NCBI RefSeq assembly: GCF_006065315.1
Contig: NZ_CP040749.1
Location: 3,680,001 to 3,744,000 of the forward strand
Direction: 5' to 3'
Length of the DNA stretch: 64,000 nt
Source of the DNA: Aureibaculum algae
GTDB taxonomy: Bacteria > Bacteroidota > Bacteroidia > Flavobacteriales > Flavobacteriaceae
In this document: one piece after another, positions 35,601-43,186 of the stretch
Layout of the letters: every line of letters starts with the position of its first letter
Numbering within the stretch: position 1 is the first letter of the stretch
Notes under the pieces: generated by a model
The model's database searches: none
Told to the model about the DNA's origin: nothing
What the model saw: the letters and a program-made list of their open reading frames with translations, nothing else
Made by a program: the position numbers and the translations under genes

Positions 35601-37010
35601 ATGGCAAGAAAAAATAAGCATAAAATTTTTGAAGATATAGAAGTTCTTGATGCAGGAGCTAAAGGTAAATCAGTTGCTAAGGCACCAGATGGTAAAGTTA
35701 TTTTTTTACCAAATGCAATACCTGGAGACGTGGTTGATGTACAAACTTATAAGCAACGTAAAGCCTACTACGAAGGCAAAGCCATTAATTTCAAAACCTA
35801 TTCTGATAAAAGAACTATTCCCGTTTGTGAACACTTTGAAAACTGTGGTGGTTGTAAATGGCAACATATGAAATATGAAGATCAGCTGTTCTACAAGGAA
35901 AAGGAAGTTACTAATAATCTACAACGGATTGGTCATATCGAATTACCTGAAATTACACCCATTTTAGGAGCTAGCAAACATTATTTTTATAGGAACAAAA
36001 TGGAATTTTCATTTTCAAGTAGTCGTTGGTTGACATTGGAAGAGATAAACTCTGATGTTACTATTGAAAATAAAAACGCACTAGGGTTCCATATTGCAGG
36101 CATGTGGGACAAAATATTAGATATTAATAAGTGTCATTTACAAGAAGACCCTTCTAATGATCTTAGAAATTCAATTAAAGAATTTGCCATAGAAAACAAT
36201 TTAAGTTTTTTTAATCCACGTGAGCAAAGTGGGTTATTACGTACCATGATGGTTCGTATTTCTTCCAATGGAGAAATTATGCTAATTGTTCAATTCTATG
36301 ATGATGACAAAGAAAAACGAGAACTGTTATTGAATTTTGTAGCCGAAAAATTTCCACTAATAACCTCATTACAGTATTTGGTGAATCAGAAAGCTAATGA
36401 TACTTTTTATGATCAAGAAATAGTTTGCTTTAAAGGTCGCGACCATATTTTTGAGGAAATGGAAGGATTAAAATTTAAAATTAATGCCAAGTCCTTTTAC
36501 CAAACTAATTCATCACAAGCTTATGAATTGTATAAAATAACGAGAGATTTTGCCAATTTATCTGGCAATGAAGTTGTATACGATTTGTATACCGGTACAG
36601 GCACCATTGCTCAGTTTGTTTCCAAGCAAGCAAAAAAAGTAGTAGGTATAGAAAGTGTACCTGAAGCTATTGCAGATGCGAAAGAAAATGCCAAAAATAA
36701 CAACATCAGCAATACTGACTTTTTTGTTGGTGATATGGCTAAAGTTTTTACAGATGAATTTATTGCAAAAAACGGTAAACCAGATGTCATAATTACTGAT
36801 CCACCAAGAGATGGTATGCACAAAAATGTTATAGAGCAGCTCTTAAAAATTGAAGCCGAAAAAATTGTATATGTAAGTTGTAATTCAGCTACACAGGCCA
36901 GAGATTTAGCCTTATTAGACGAAAAATATAAGCTTGTTAAAACACAAGCAGTAGATATGTTTCCGCAAACACACCATGTAGAGAATGTAGTGTTATTGGT
37001 TAAGCGTTAA
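35601..37010 (+). CDS. rlmD: 23S rRNA (uracil-C5)-methyltransferase RlmD
   Basis: SAM-dependent RNA m5U methyltransferase of 469 residues; it modifies U1939 of 23S rRNA in E. coli. An N-terminal TRAM domain (about 1-65) is followed by a [4Fe-4S] site with Cys76, Cys82 and Cys85 (CEHFENCGGCKW) and a later Cys in INKCHLQ. The methyltransferase domain has YDLYTGTGTIAQF, the TDPPRDGMH motif and the nucleophilic Cys in YVSCNSATQARDL. A related RlmCD or TrmA role is possible, since the family members are hard to tell apart by sequence. A terminator follows. Confidence 0.9.
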   Translation: MARKNKHKIFEDIEVLDAGAKGKSVAKAPDGKVIFLPNAIPGDVVDVQTYKQRKAYYEGKAINFKTYSDKRTIPVCEHFENCGGCKWQHMKYEDQLFYKEKEVTNNLQRIGHIELPEITPILGASKHYFYRNKMEFSFSSSRWLTLEEINSDVTIENKNALGFHIAGMWDKILDINKCHLQEDPSNDLRNSIKEFAIENNLSFFNPREQSGLLRTMMVRISSNGEIMLIVQFYDDDKEKRELLLNFVAEKFPLITSLQYLVNQKANDTFYDQEIVCFKGRDHIFEEMEGLKFKINAKSFYQTNSSQAYELYKITRDFANLSGNEVVYDLYTGTGTIAQFVSKQAKKVVGIESVPEAIADAKENAKNNNISNTDFFVGDMAKVFTDEFIAKNGKPDVIITDPPRDGMHKNVIEQLLKIEAEKIVYVSCNSATQARDLALLDEKYKLVKTQAVDMFPQTHHVENVVLLVKR

Positions 37011-37044
37011 ATATAGCACCACTTCTTATTTCAGTGTTAAAATA

Positions 37045-37088
37045 AAAATTCCAAATAGTTACTTTTAAAGCAAACTATTTGGAATTTT
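37045..37088. terminator. Bidirectional intrinsic terminator between rlmD and the thiol-disulfide gene
   Basis: A perfect 16-bp stem (37045-37060 with 37073-37088) with a 12-base loop. The outer arms are AAAA/TTTT, giving a U-tract in both directions, so it serves the two convergent genes. Confidence 0.85.
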
Positions 37089-37113
37089 AATATCATATAT
37101 TCTCGTAATTCTA

Positions 37114-37692
37114 CTATTTCAATAACTCAGTAACATCAAAACGATTAGAATAGTTAGGGTCGTAATGTACAAACTCAATTTCACCTTTTTTATTTATGAT
37201 ATATGTAGCAGGAACAGGTAAGACATTATTATTTTCAGCATTATATTCTGCTAATTTTTTCTGTGTAGCACTAAAGTAATTTGGAACACTTTTTTCGTTT
37301 ACTTCAAAAGCCACTTTATAATTGTTCATTATTGTATTATCCGCATCGTGCAAAATAGAAAATGTACTTCCAAATTTTTCTGCAGTCTCTTTAGTTTTTT
37401 CAACCTTTTCAGGTGTAACTACTACAACAGCATATCCTTTTTCATTTAAGGCTTTTAAATTTTCTTGTAATGTTTTCAAGTGTTTTCTACAATGAGGACA
37501 CCAATTACCTCTGTAAAAAATAAGAATAATTTTATTGTCCTCTAAAATTTTTGAAGAATTAATTTTATTGTCAAATTGATCGGTTCCGGTAATTAATGGA
37601 GCTGCATCTCCTATTTCTAAATGTTCAGCATCAATCTGCGAAAATGAAATTGTTGAAATAAATAATGCAATAACTAATGTTAAATTTCTCAT
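37114..37692 (-). CDS. Secreted thioredoxin-like/AhpC-TSA family protein with WCPHC site
   Basis: A 192-residue periplasmic protein: signal peptide (about 1-19, ending ISFSQ), then a thioredoxin fold with RGNWCPHCRKHL, the redox pair being Cys65 and Cys68, in a peroxiredoxin-like frame (GDAAPLITGTDQFDN, IILIFYRGN). It may reduce disulfides in the envelope or detoxify peroxide; the CxxC motif favours a thiol-disulfide role. I chose ATG 37692 because the longer frame to 37770 would place 26 residues before the signal peptide. It converges with rlmD on a shared terminator. Confidence 0.85.
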   Translation of the reverse strand: MRNLTLVIALFISTISFSQIDAEHLEIGDAAPLITGTDQFDNKINSSKILEDNKIILIFYRGNWCPHCRKHLKTLQENLKALNEKGYAVVVVTPEKVEKTKETAEKFGSTFSILHDADNTIMNNYKVAFEVNEKSVPNYFSATQKKLAEYNAENNNVLPVPATYIINKKGEIEFVHYDPNYSNRFDVTELLK

Positions 37693-38246
37693 GTATTTTA
37701 TGTTTATTTTTTTATGTAGACGGAAAAAGAGACCAGCCTTACAAAAAAAATAAAATTGTGTATACTGCATCTATATAGTTCAATAATTTCTTAAATTAGG
37801 TTTATATAATTGGATATCGTTAACTACTAGGTATCGTAAAGATTTATGCCTTTAGATATGTAACAACAAAGGGTTATTAATAAAATTTATTCTACTTTTA
37901 TATTCAAAATGAAGGTACATTTCAATTTGCAAATACCTTATAGGACACAAACATTTCTCATATGAAACGCAGAGTCTAGACTAAAAAATAATAAGCAAAA
38001 TTTAAAAATAAGTTTTAATTCTATTCTCCAAACTATAAAGTTTGTAATTTTAAAAAAAATCAAGAATATGTAGAATACCAAATAATAGGTTTTGAATTTA
38101 ATTATGCAATAAATAAGGCCCCACATAAAGAAATAAAAGAGCGTAATCAATTTTCAATTGAATTTTATTAGACATTCGTTAAGCTTCCAATTATGTTTCT
38201 AAAAACTTATTAATTAATACCGTAAATAAACTCTTTATAAAAGCTA
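37693..38246. other. 554-base intergenic region, no gene recognised
   Basis: A very AT-rich gap between the thiol-disulfide gene (minus) and the LysR gene (plus), so it holds both promoters. I see no TAnnTTTG box at a convincing distance, no tRNA and no convincing gene. A minus-strand frame (37938-38150) would code for a hydrophobic, Phe/Ile/Leu-rich peptide as expected from random AT-rich sequence, and a 19-codon frame starts at 37909. LysR regulators usually bind near their own promoter, so the right part (about 38150-38246) is the likely regulatory site. Confidence 0.5.
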
Positions 38247-39131
38247 ATGAAAACCAAGTTACATATATTTAAAATTGTTGCTAAGCATTTAAGTTTCACA
38301 AAAGCTGCAGAACAATTATTTGTTTCGCAACCTGCTGTATCAAAAGCTATAAAAAATTTAGAAGAAGAATACAAAACCACATTATTTATTAGAAAGAGAA
38401 ACTCAATTGAACTTACCACCGAAGGGAAGTCTTTCCTTTTATATACCAATAAAATACTTGCTATATATTCTGAAATGGATGAACAATTTCTTCATAAAAA
38501 AGAACTTTTTCCTGAGTTTATAAGTTTCGGTGTAAGTACCACTTTATCCAATTATATTATTCCGAAAGTAATTGCCAAATTTAGAGTTCAATTTCCACAA
38601 ACAAAATTTGAAATAATCAGTGATAATTCATCCAACATTGAAGGGTTAATTTTAAATGATGAACTAGATTTTGGAATCACAGAAGGAAGCGTAACAAATA
38701 CAAAACTACATTTTGAAAAATTTATTAAAGATGAAATTGTCCTCGTTACCAATTTTAATAATAATTCTTTCAAAAAAGGTAGTGTAGATATAGAAACCCT
38801 ACAAAAAATTCCAATAATAGAACGCGAAAAAGGCTCTGGTACTAAAGACATTATTGATTCATTTTTAAAAGACAATAACATTAAAAGACTGAATAGTGTG
38901 GTCTCCTTAAATAGTACAGAAGCCATTAAAAATTATTTATACCATTCTGACGATTATGCTCTTCTTTCTATAAGTGCTATTAATAACGACCTGGTTAATA
39001 ATAAATTAAAAATAATAGATATTAATAGCTCAGGTATAGAACGGTGGTTTTATTTTGTAAAAAGAACTGGCTATCAATCAAGTAATATAGAATATTTTGA
39101 AAAATTTATACGACACAGCTATAACTTTTAG
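38247..39131 (+). CDS. LysR-family transcriptional regulator
   Basis: A 294-residue DNA-binding regulator: N-terminal winged helix-turn-helix (FKIVAKHLSFTKAAEQLFVSQPAVSKAIKNLE, split about residues 6-37) and a periplasmic-binding-protein-like effector domain from about residue 90. The neighbour, 76 bases downstream on the same strand, is a YeiH-type exporter; LysR/YeiH pairs of the CysB/Cbl kind occur in many bacteria, which suggests control by a sulfur compound or small anion. The regulator probably controls the exporter and itself. Confidence 0.9.
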   Translation: MKTKLHIFKIVAKHLSFTKAAEQLFVSQPAVSKAIKNLEEEYKTTLFIRKRNSIELTTEGKSFLLYTNKILAIYSEMDEQFLHKKELFPEFISFGVSTTLSNYIIPKVIAKFRVQFPQTKFEIISDNSSNIEGLILNDELDFGITEGSVTNTKLHFEKFIKDEIVLVTNFNNNSFKKGSVDIETLQKIPIIEREKGSGTKDIIDSFLKDNNIKRLNSVVSLNSTEAIKNYLYHSDDYALLSISAINNDLVNNKLKIIDINSSGIERWFYFVKRTGYQSSNIEYFEKFIRHSYNF

Positions 39132-39152
39132 TTATCCAAGATAACAAATCAC

Positions 39153-39186
39153 TTTGCTTATTAGTTATTTGTTAAAATTATTTTTG
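39153..39186 (+). promoter_or_regulatory. Promoter for the YeiH-type exporter (TTTG, 22 bases, TATTTTTG)
   Basis: TTTG (39153-39156) and TATTTTTG (39179-39186) lie in the short gap after the LysR stop, 21 bases before the ATG at 39208. Spacing is at the long end of the accepted range. Confidence 0.55.
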
Positions 39187-39207
39187 TATCAAACAAAGTA
39201 AATTGAT

Positions 39208-40128
39208 ATGAAGACTATTTTCGCTAAAGCAGTCTACTTCCTTATAATCATTACTACTCTCTTAGGTGAAATAAATAGCCCATCCGCATTATTGTTAGGT
39301 TTTGTATTTGTACTTATTTTCGATAATCCATATAAATCGTATAGTCATAAAGCCATTCATTATTTTCTAAAAATTTCGGTTATTGGTTTGGGCTTTGGTA
39401 TGGTCTTAAAAGAAACTCTAGTAGCCAGCAAAGAAGGATTCAGCTTAACCATTTCTACAATATTTTTGACCATGTCATTAGGCCTATTCCTTACAAGGCT
39501 TTTTAAATTAGATTTAAAATTAGGTTACCTTATAACCTCAGGCACTGCCATTTGCGGCGGTAGTGCGATAGCGGCAATATCACCAGTTATCAAGGCTAAA
39601 AGCAATACTATAAGTATCGCTTTAGGTATCGTATTTCTATTCAATTCTATTGCTTTGTTTGTTTTCCCTGCGATTGGTCATTTATTAAGTTTAACACAAC
39701 AACAATTTGGTTTATGGTGTGCCGTAGCAATACATGACACCAGTTCGGTTGTAGGAGCCACAATAGGTTATGGAGATGAAGCCTTAAAAATTGCAACGAC
39801 TGTAAAACTATCAAGAACCTTATGGATTATCCCTTTATCCGTGTTTTCAATGTTTCTATTTAAAACAAAAGGAGAACGCATAAGGATTCCTTATTTTATA
39901 ATTCTATTTATCATTGCAATAATCATAAATAGTTATCATATTATCCCTGAACCAGCTACGCATATCATTGTTTTAATGGCAAAACGCTTATTAATAGTTA
40001 CGCTCTTTATTGTAGGCTCGACAATTTCAATTAACGATCTAAAATCTTCGGGTATTAAACCGATTCTTTTAGCATTTACATTATGGGTATTTATTTCGTT
40101 TTATGCTCTCATTTATATTTTAAACTAA
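39208..40128 (+). CDS. YeiH-family (UPF0324) putative sulfate/anion exporter
   Basis: Inner-membrane protein of 306 residues with about nine to ten hydrophobic spans. The family motifs TSGTAICGGSAIAAISPVIKAK and LWCAVAIHDTSSVVGA (both around the centre) are clear. The family is annotated as putative sulfate exporter without firm biochemical proof. It follows the LysR gene and has its own promoter, so LysR-controlled export of an anion is the likely job; taurine or sulfite have been suggested for relatives. Confidence 0.85.
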   Translation: MKTIFAKAVYFLIIITTLLGEINSPSALLLGFVFVLIFDNPYKSYSHKAIHYFLKISVIGLGFGMVLKETLVASKEGFSLTISTIFLTMSLGLFLTRLFKLDLKLGYLITSGTAICGGSAIAAISPVIKAKSNTISIALGIVFLFNSIALFVFPAIGHLLSLTQQQFGLWCAVAIHDTSSVVGATIGYGDEALKIATTVKLSRTLWIIPLSVFSMFLFKTKGERIRIPYFIILFIIAIIINSYHIIPEPATHIIVLMAKRLLIVTLFIVGSTISINDLKSSGIKPILLAFTLWVFISFYALIYILN

Positions 40129-40284
40129 CCCTATAATAATAACCTTATCTTAGATCGTTGTCTTTAGTTAAATTTTACTGAAACATACCTAGAAGAGCAA
40201 CTTAACATACAGTTAAGGTGATTCAATTTAATAGCTCATACTATTTATACAATTACCCAATCCATAACCCATTATCTTATACCA

Positions 40285-40309
40285 AGATATTTTAATAATA
40301 AAAATATCT
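40285..40309. repeat. Perfect 9-bp inverted repeat ahead of the HipA-like operon
   Basis: AGATATTTT (40285-40293), loop AATAATA, AAAATATCT (40301-40309), 39 bases before the ATG at 40349. No U-tract follows. Position and symmetry fit an operator or leader hairpin, but in AT-rich DNA chance cannot be excluded. Confidence 0.4.
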
Positions 40310-40348
40310 ATAGGCTCTCAACCTAATATTTTTACTATTTTAGTATTC

Positions 40349-41128
40349 ATGAATAAAATTGATATTAGAACAGTAGATGTTGTTCAATATGTACATCCAT
40401 TAAGAGAAGGTGGTTCGCTTCCCGCTATAGTAAAAGCTGATGATGGTTTTCTGTATGTGCTCAAGTTTAGAGGAGCAGGACAAGGAAAAAAAGCTCTTAT
40501 TGCTGAATTTATTGGTGGAGAGTTAGCTAGAGCTATTGGTTTAAATGTTCCTGAATTGGTTTTTATGAATTTGGATGATTCGTTTAGTAAAACAGAACCT
40601 GATGAAGAAATACAGGACTTACTTAAATTTAGTATTGGTTTAAATTTAGGATTGCATTATTTATCTGGTTCCATTACTTTTGACCCTTTAGTTTCAAAAG
40701 TAGATGCAATGACAGCTTCTAAAGTGGTTATTTTAGATAGCCTAATTAGTAATATTGACCGAACAGCTAAAAACACCAATTTACTTAACTGGAATAAGGA
40801 ACTGTGGGTTATAGATAACGGAGCCAGTTTCTATTTCCATCATCACTGGGAAAATTGGGAAAGCCATCTTGACAGGACTTTTCCTTATATAAAAGACCAT
40901 GTACTTTTACAACGAGCCACTTGCTTAAAAGAGGCTTCAATAGAAATACAAAAGTTAGTTCATAAAGATAAAATTATTGAAATTGTTTCAAATATTCCAG
41001 AAGACTGGTTGCTAAGCGAATCTGATACTTTAAGTCCTGAGGAAATGAAAGCAGCATATATTCAATTTATAACTACTAAATTATCTATGATTGATATTTT
41101 AGTTAAAGAAGCAGCCGATGCAAGATAG
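40349..41128 (+). CDS. HipA-like kinase (HipA_2 type)
   Basis: A 259-residue protein with the HipA/PI-kinase-like fold. A likely ATP lysine is in YVLKFRGAGQGKKAL (Lys39); the catalytic loop SNIDRTAKNTNLL has Asp137 and Asn142; WVIDNGASF (Asp156) takes the place of the metal-binding DFG. It lacks the N-terminal domain and the HipB partner of classical HipBA modules. The gene overlaps the DUF3037 gene by 11 bases, a pairing I have seen as conserved in many genomes, so they probably act together. Substrate and role are unknown; kinase activity is inferred from motifs. Confidence 0.8.
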   Translation: MNKIDIRTVDVVQYVHPLREGGSLPAIVKADDGFLYVLKFRGAGQGKKALIAEFIGGELARAIGLNVPELVFMNLDDSFSKTEPDEEIQDLLKFSIGLNLGLHYLSGSITFDPLVSKVDAMTASKVVILDSLISNIDRTAKNTNLLNWNKELWVIDNGASFYFHHHWENWESHLDRTFPYIKDHVLLQRATCLKEASIEIQKLVHKDKIIEIVSNIPEDWLLSESDTLSPEEMKAAYIQFITTKLSMIDILVKEAADAR

Positions 41129-41501
41129 AGTTACATTTGAATATGCCATAATCAGAGTCGTTCCTAGAGTAGAACGCGAAGAATTCTTTAATGTTGGCGT
41201 AATTCTGTTTTCTAAACGGAAAAAATTTCTAGGCATAAAATATAAAGTTAATCAAGAATTATTAAAGGTGTTTTCTCCTGAAACGGAGTTAGAGGTATTG
41301 AACGAATATTTACATGCTTGGAAATTAATTTGTGATGGAGCATCTGCTGGTGGTCCCATTGGTAAACTAGAACTATCAGATAGGTTTAGGTGGTTAGCAG
41401 CTTGTAGAAGTACCATTATACAAAGCTCTAATACCCACTCTGGACTCTGTTCTAATCCTGAAGAAGCGTTAGATGATATTTTTAAAAAATATGTTTTATA
41501 A
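41118..41501 (+). CDS. DUF3037 family protein
   Basis: A 127-residue cytoplasmic protein recognised as DUF3037 from its N-terminus (FEYAIIRVVPRVEREEFFNVG, residues 5-25, then VILFSKRKKFLG) and the C-terminal TRSSTIIQSS-like segment (here CRSTIIQSSNTHSGLCSNPEEALDDIF, split). The start lies 11 bases inside the HipA-like gene, so it is translated with it. No catalytic motif is known. A partner, substrate or regulator of the kinase is the most economical idea. Confidence 0.8.
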   Translation: MQDRVTFEYAIIRVVPRVEREEFFNVGVILFSKRKKFLGIKYKVNQELLKVFSPETELEVLNEYLHAWKLICDGASAGGPIGKLELSDRFRWLAACRSTIIQSSNTHSGLCSNPEEALDDIFKKYVL

Positions 41502-41582
41502 CTTTATTCATACGGATTTTCAAAAGATCAATTGAGCTAGCTCTTTAAAAAATGTTATAATGAGGGAAAATCATCAAAAAAA

Positions 41583-41918
41583 ATGAATTATAATAACAAA
41601 TTTTTTCGATCTATTGCCAATAGCGAAAATGGAGAAACTTCAATCGAAACCGTTTTCGAATACAAACAAAAGAACAATATACTAACCTCCACTTATTCAG
41701 GTGGACAAATAATTTGTGGTCATTTAATTGGCTTGGTTGACGGTGATGGAAAGATTGAAATGAGCTATCATCAAATTAATAAAAGCGGTGAAATAATGAC
41801 TGGTAATTGTAATTCGACTCCTGAAATTATGCCTTCAGGTAAAATTAGATTACATGAAAGTTGGCAATGGACTTCAGGGGACAAATCAATAGGGAAATCT
41901 GTTTTGGAGGAAATATAA
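41583..41918 (+). CDS. Small conserved beta-rich protein
   Basis: A 111-residue protein with no signal peptide, mostly beta-strand in pattern, containing YSGGQIICGHLIGLVDGDGKIEMSYH and RLHESWQWTSGDKSIGKSVLEEI (each quoted in part across residues 38-63 and 88-111). In my memory relatives are sometimes labelled 'n-acetylglutamate synthase', but there is no GNAT or kinase fold in so short a protein, so that name is unsafe. It is 81 bases downstream of DUF3037 and converges with the serine hydrolase gene with a 2-base gap and no terminator. Function unknown. Confidence 0.65.
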   Translation: MNYNNKFFRSIANSENGETSIETVFEYKQKNNILTSTYSGGQIICGHLIGLVDGDGKIEMSYHQINKSGEIMTGNCNSTPEIMPSGKIRLHESWQWTSGDKSIGKSVLEEI

Positions 41919-41920
41919 AC

Positions 41921-43027
41921 TTATATTTTAACCAACTGCCTACCTAACTCAGCCAAAAAAGGAATTCCAACGGATTCTGTTTCATAAATACCATCATTAT
42001 AAATTTTATTTTTGTTGGTATGAATAGTGGCGGTAATAATGTATTCCTTATTTGTTTCTTTGTTTTTGATATATGCACAATCAGTCAAATAACCATAGGC
42101 ATACCCCACCTTATTATAAATTTCGATAGTATCAGGCATTGGAGATTTATCACCTCCAAATACCAAAAAATTCACATAACTATCATAATAAGCATCACCT
42201 TTATAACCTGCTTCTTTTGGTGTTAGTTTCATCATACTGATTAAAAATTCTCTGTCACTTTCTGTTAAATGAAATTGTTTTTCTTTAGAATATAGTTCAG
42301 GAAACATCAATTGCTTCATCGTATTATGCAATGAAGTAATAGGTAAATAATTTTTAAAAGAAAAATCCATCGGTTCATTTATCAACTCATCATCATCTAA
42401 ATAGCCTACCCCTTTACTTAGTTTATTAATAGTTAGTGGTACTAAAGGTTTATTAATTATAGACACTGTAGGGGTTGTGGTACTATCATTTAAATAAAAA
42501 ACCAGTGATTTTGTAGTTAGCTCATCTGAATTTGGTATTGATAATCTATGTGAAATACGAGCACTTATACCTTTACTTTCTAATCGATTATTCATTTCAT
42601 CTTGCCCTAAATATTCAAATAACCTATTGTTAGACGTATTGTCACTAACTGCAAATATTTTCTTAATTTCATTACCAAATGTTGTGATTAGAGAATCGCC
42701 TTCAACAAAAAAATTGGTGTTTCTGTCAAAACGATCATCTTCATTTAGCTTTTCCAAAGCCAAAATTGTAGTTGGAAATTTTACTGTACTTGCGGGATAA
42801 AAATAATTACTATCATTAACCTGAAAACTATCATCTTTAAATGAAGGTCGATTAGCTTCATCTCTAATTATTTCTGTATATAAAATTTGTACTTCATACT
42901 GCTCTAAGCTATCCATTACAGCACGAATTTTTTGATTTTCAGACGCTAGAGCTTGTTCCAGAGGACTTCTATTGGGTTGCGAGCAAGCAATACTAAAGAC
43001 AAACACAAATAACACTAAAAATCTCAT
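41921..43027 (-). CDS. Class A beta-lactamase-fold serine hydrolase, lipoprotein
   Basis: A 368-residue lipoprotein (signal ending in VFSIAC, lipid Cys15) with a serine beta-lactamase/penicillin-binding fold: the SxxK motif is S80-T-V-K83 in YPASTVKFPTTIL, the SDN motif is S128-D-N130, and a KVG in NKVGYAYG takes the place of KTG. Class A fold is clear, but the KTG variation and the long inserts make real beta-lactam hydrolysis uncertain; peptidase or esterase activity is equally possible. It lies 159 bases downstream of the TonB receptor gene. Confidence 0.8.
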   Translation of the reverse strand: MRFLVLFVFVFSIACSQPNRSPLEQALASENQKIRAVMDSLEQYEVQILYTEIIRDEANRPSFKDDSFQVNDSNYFYPASTVKFPTTILALEKLNEDDRFDRNTNFFVEGDSLITTFGNEIKKIFAVSDNTSNNRLFEYLGQDEMNNRLESKGISARISHRLSIPNSDELTTKSLVFYLNDSTTTPTVSIINKPLVPLTINKLSKGVGYLDDDELINEPMDFSFKNYLPITSLHNTMKQLMFPELYSKEKQFHLTESDREFLISMMKLTPKEAGYKGDAYYDSYVNFLVFGGDKSPMPDTIEIYNKVGYAYGYLTDCAYIKNKETNKEYIITATIHTNKNKIYNDGIYETESVGIPFLAELGRQLVKI

Positions 43028-43186
43028 GGAAAAGGGTTTGGGTATAAATATACGGATTTGTAAGATGTTGATATTATAATCTCGTCTATTAACTCTGCTG
43101 AAGCTATCTTTTTTAGTAAGAATAACCTCAGCTAATTAATTTACTCGATAAAAACAACGTCTTATAGCGTCTTCAATTATAGTTGA

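Noticed and set aside
37938..38150. Minus-strand 70-codon frame between the thiol-disulfide gene and LysR.
   Set aside because: Almost entirely Phe, Ile, Leu and Lys, as random AT-rich sequence gives; no start context and no family resemblance.
41921..43027. Considered calling this a resistance beta-lactamase.
   Set aside because: SxxK and SDN are present but the KTG position and lipoprotein, long-insert architecture leave the activity unsettled, so I call it a serine hydrolase.
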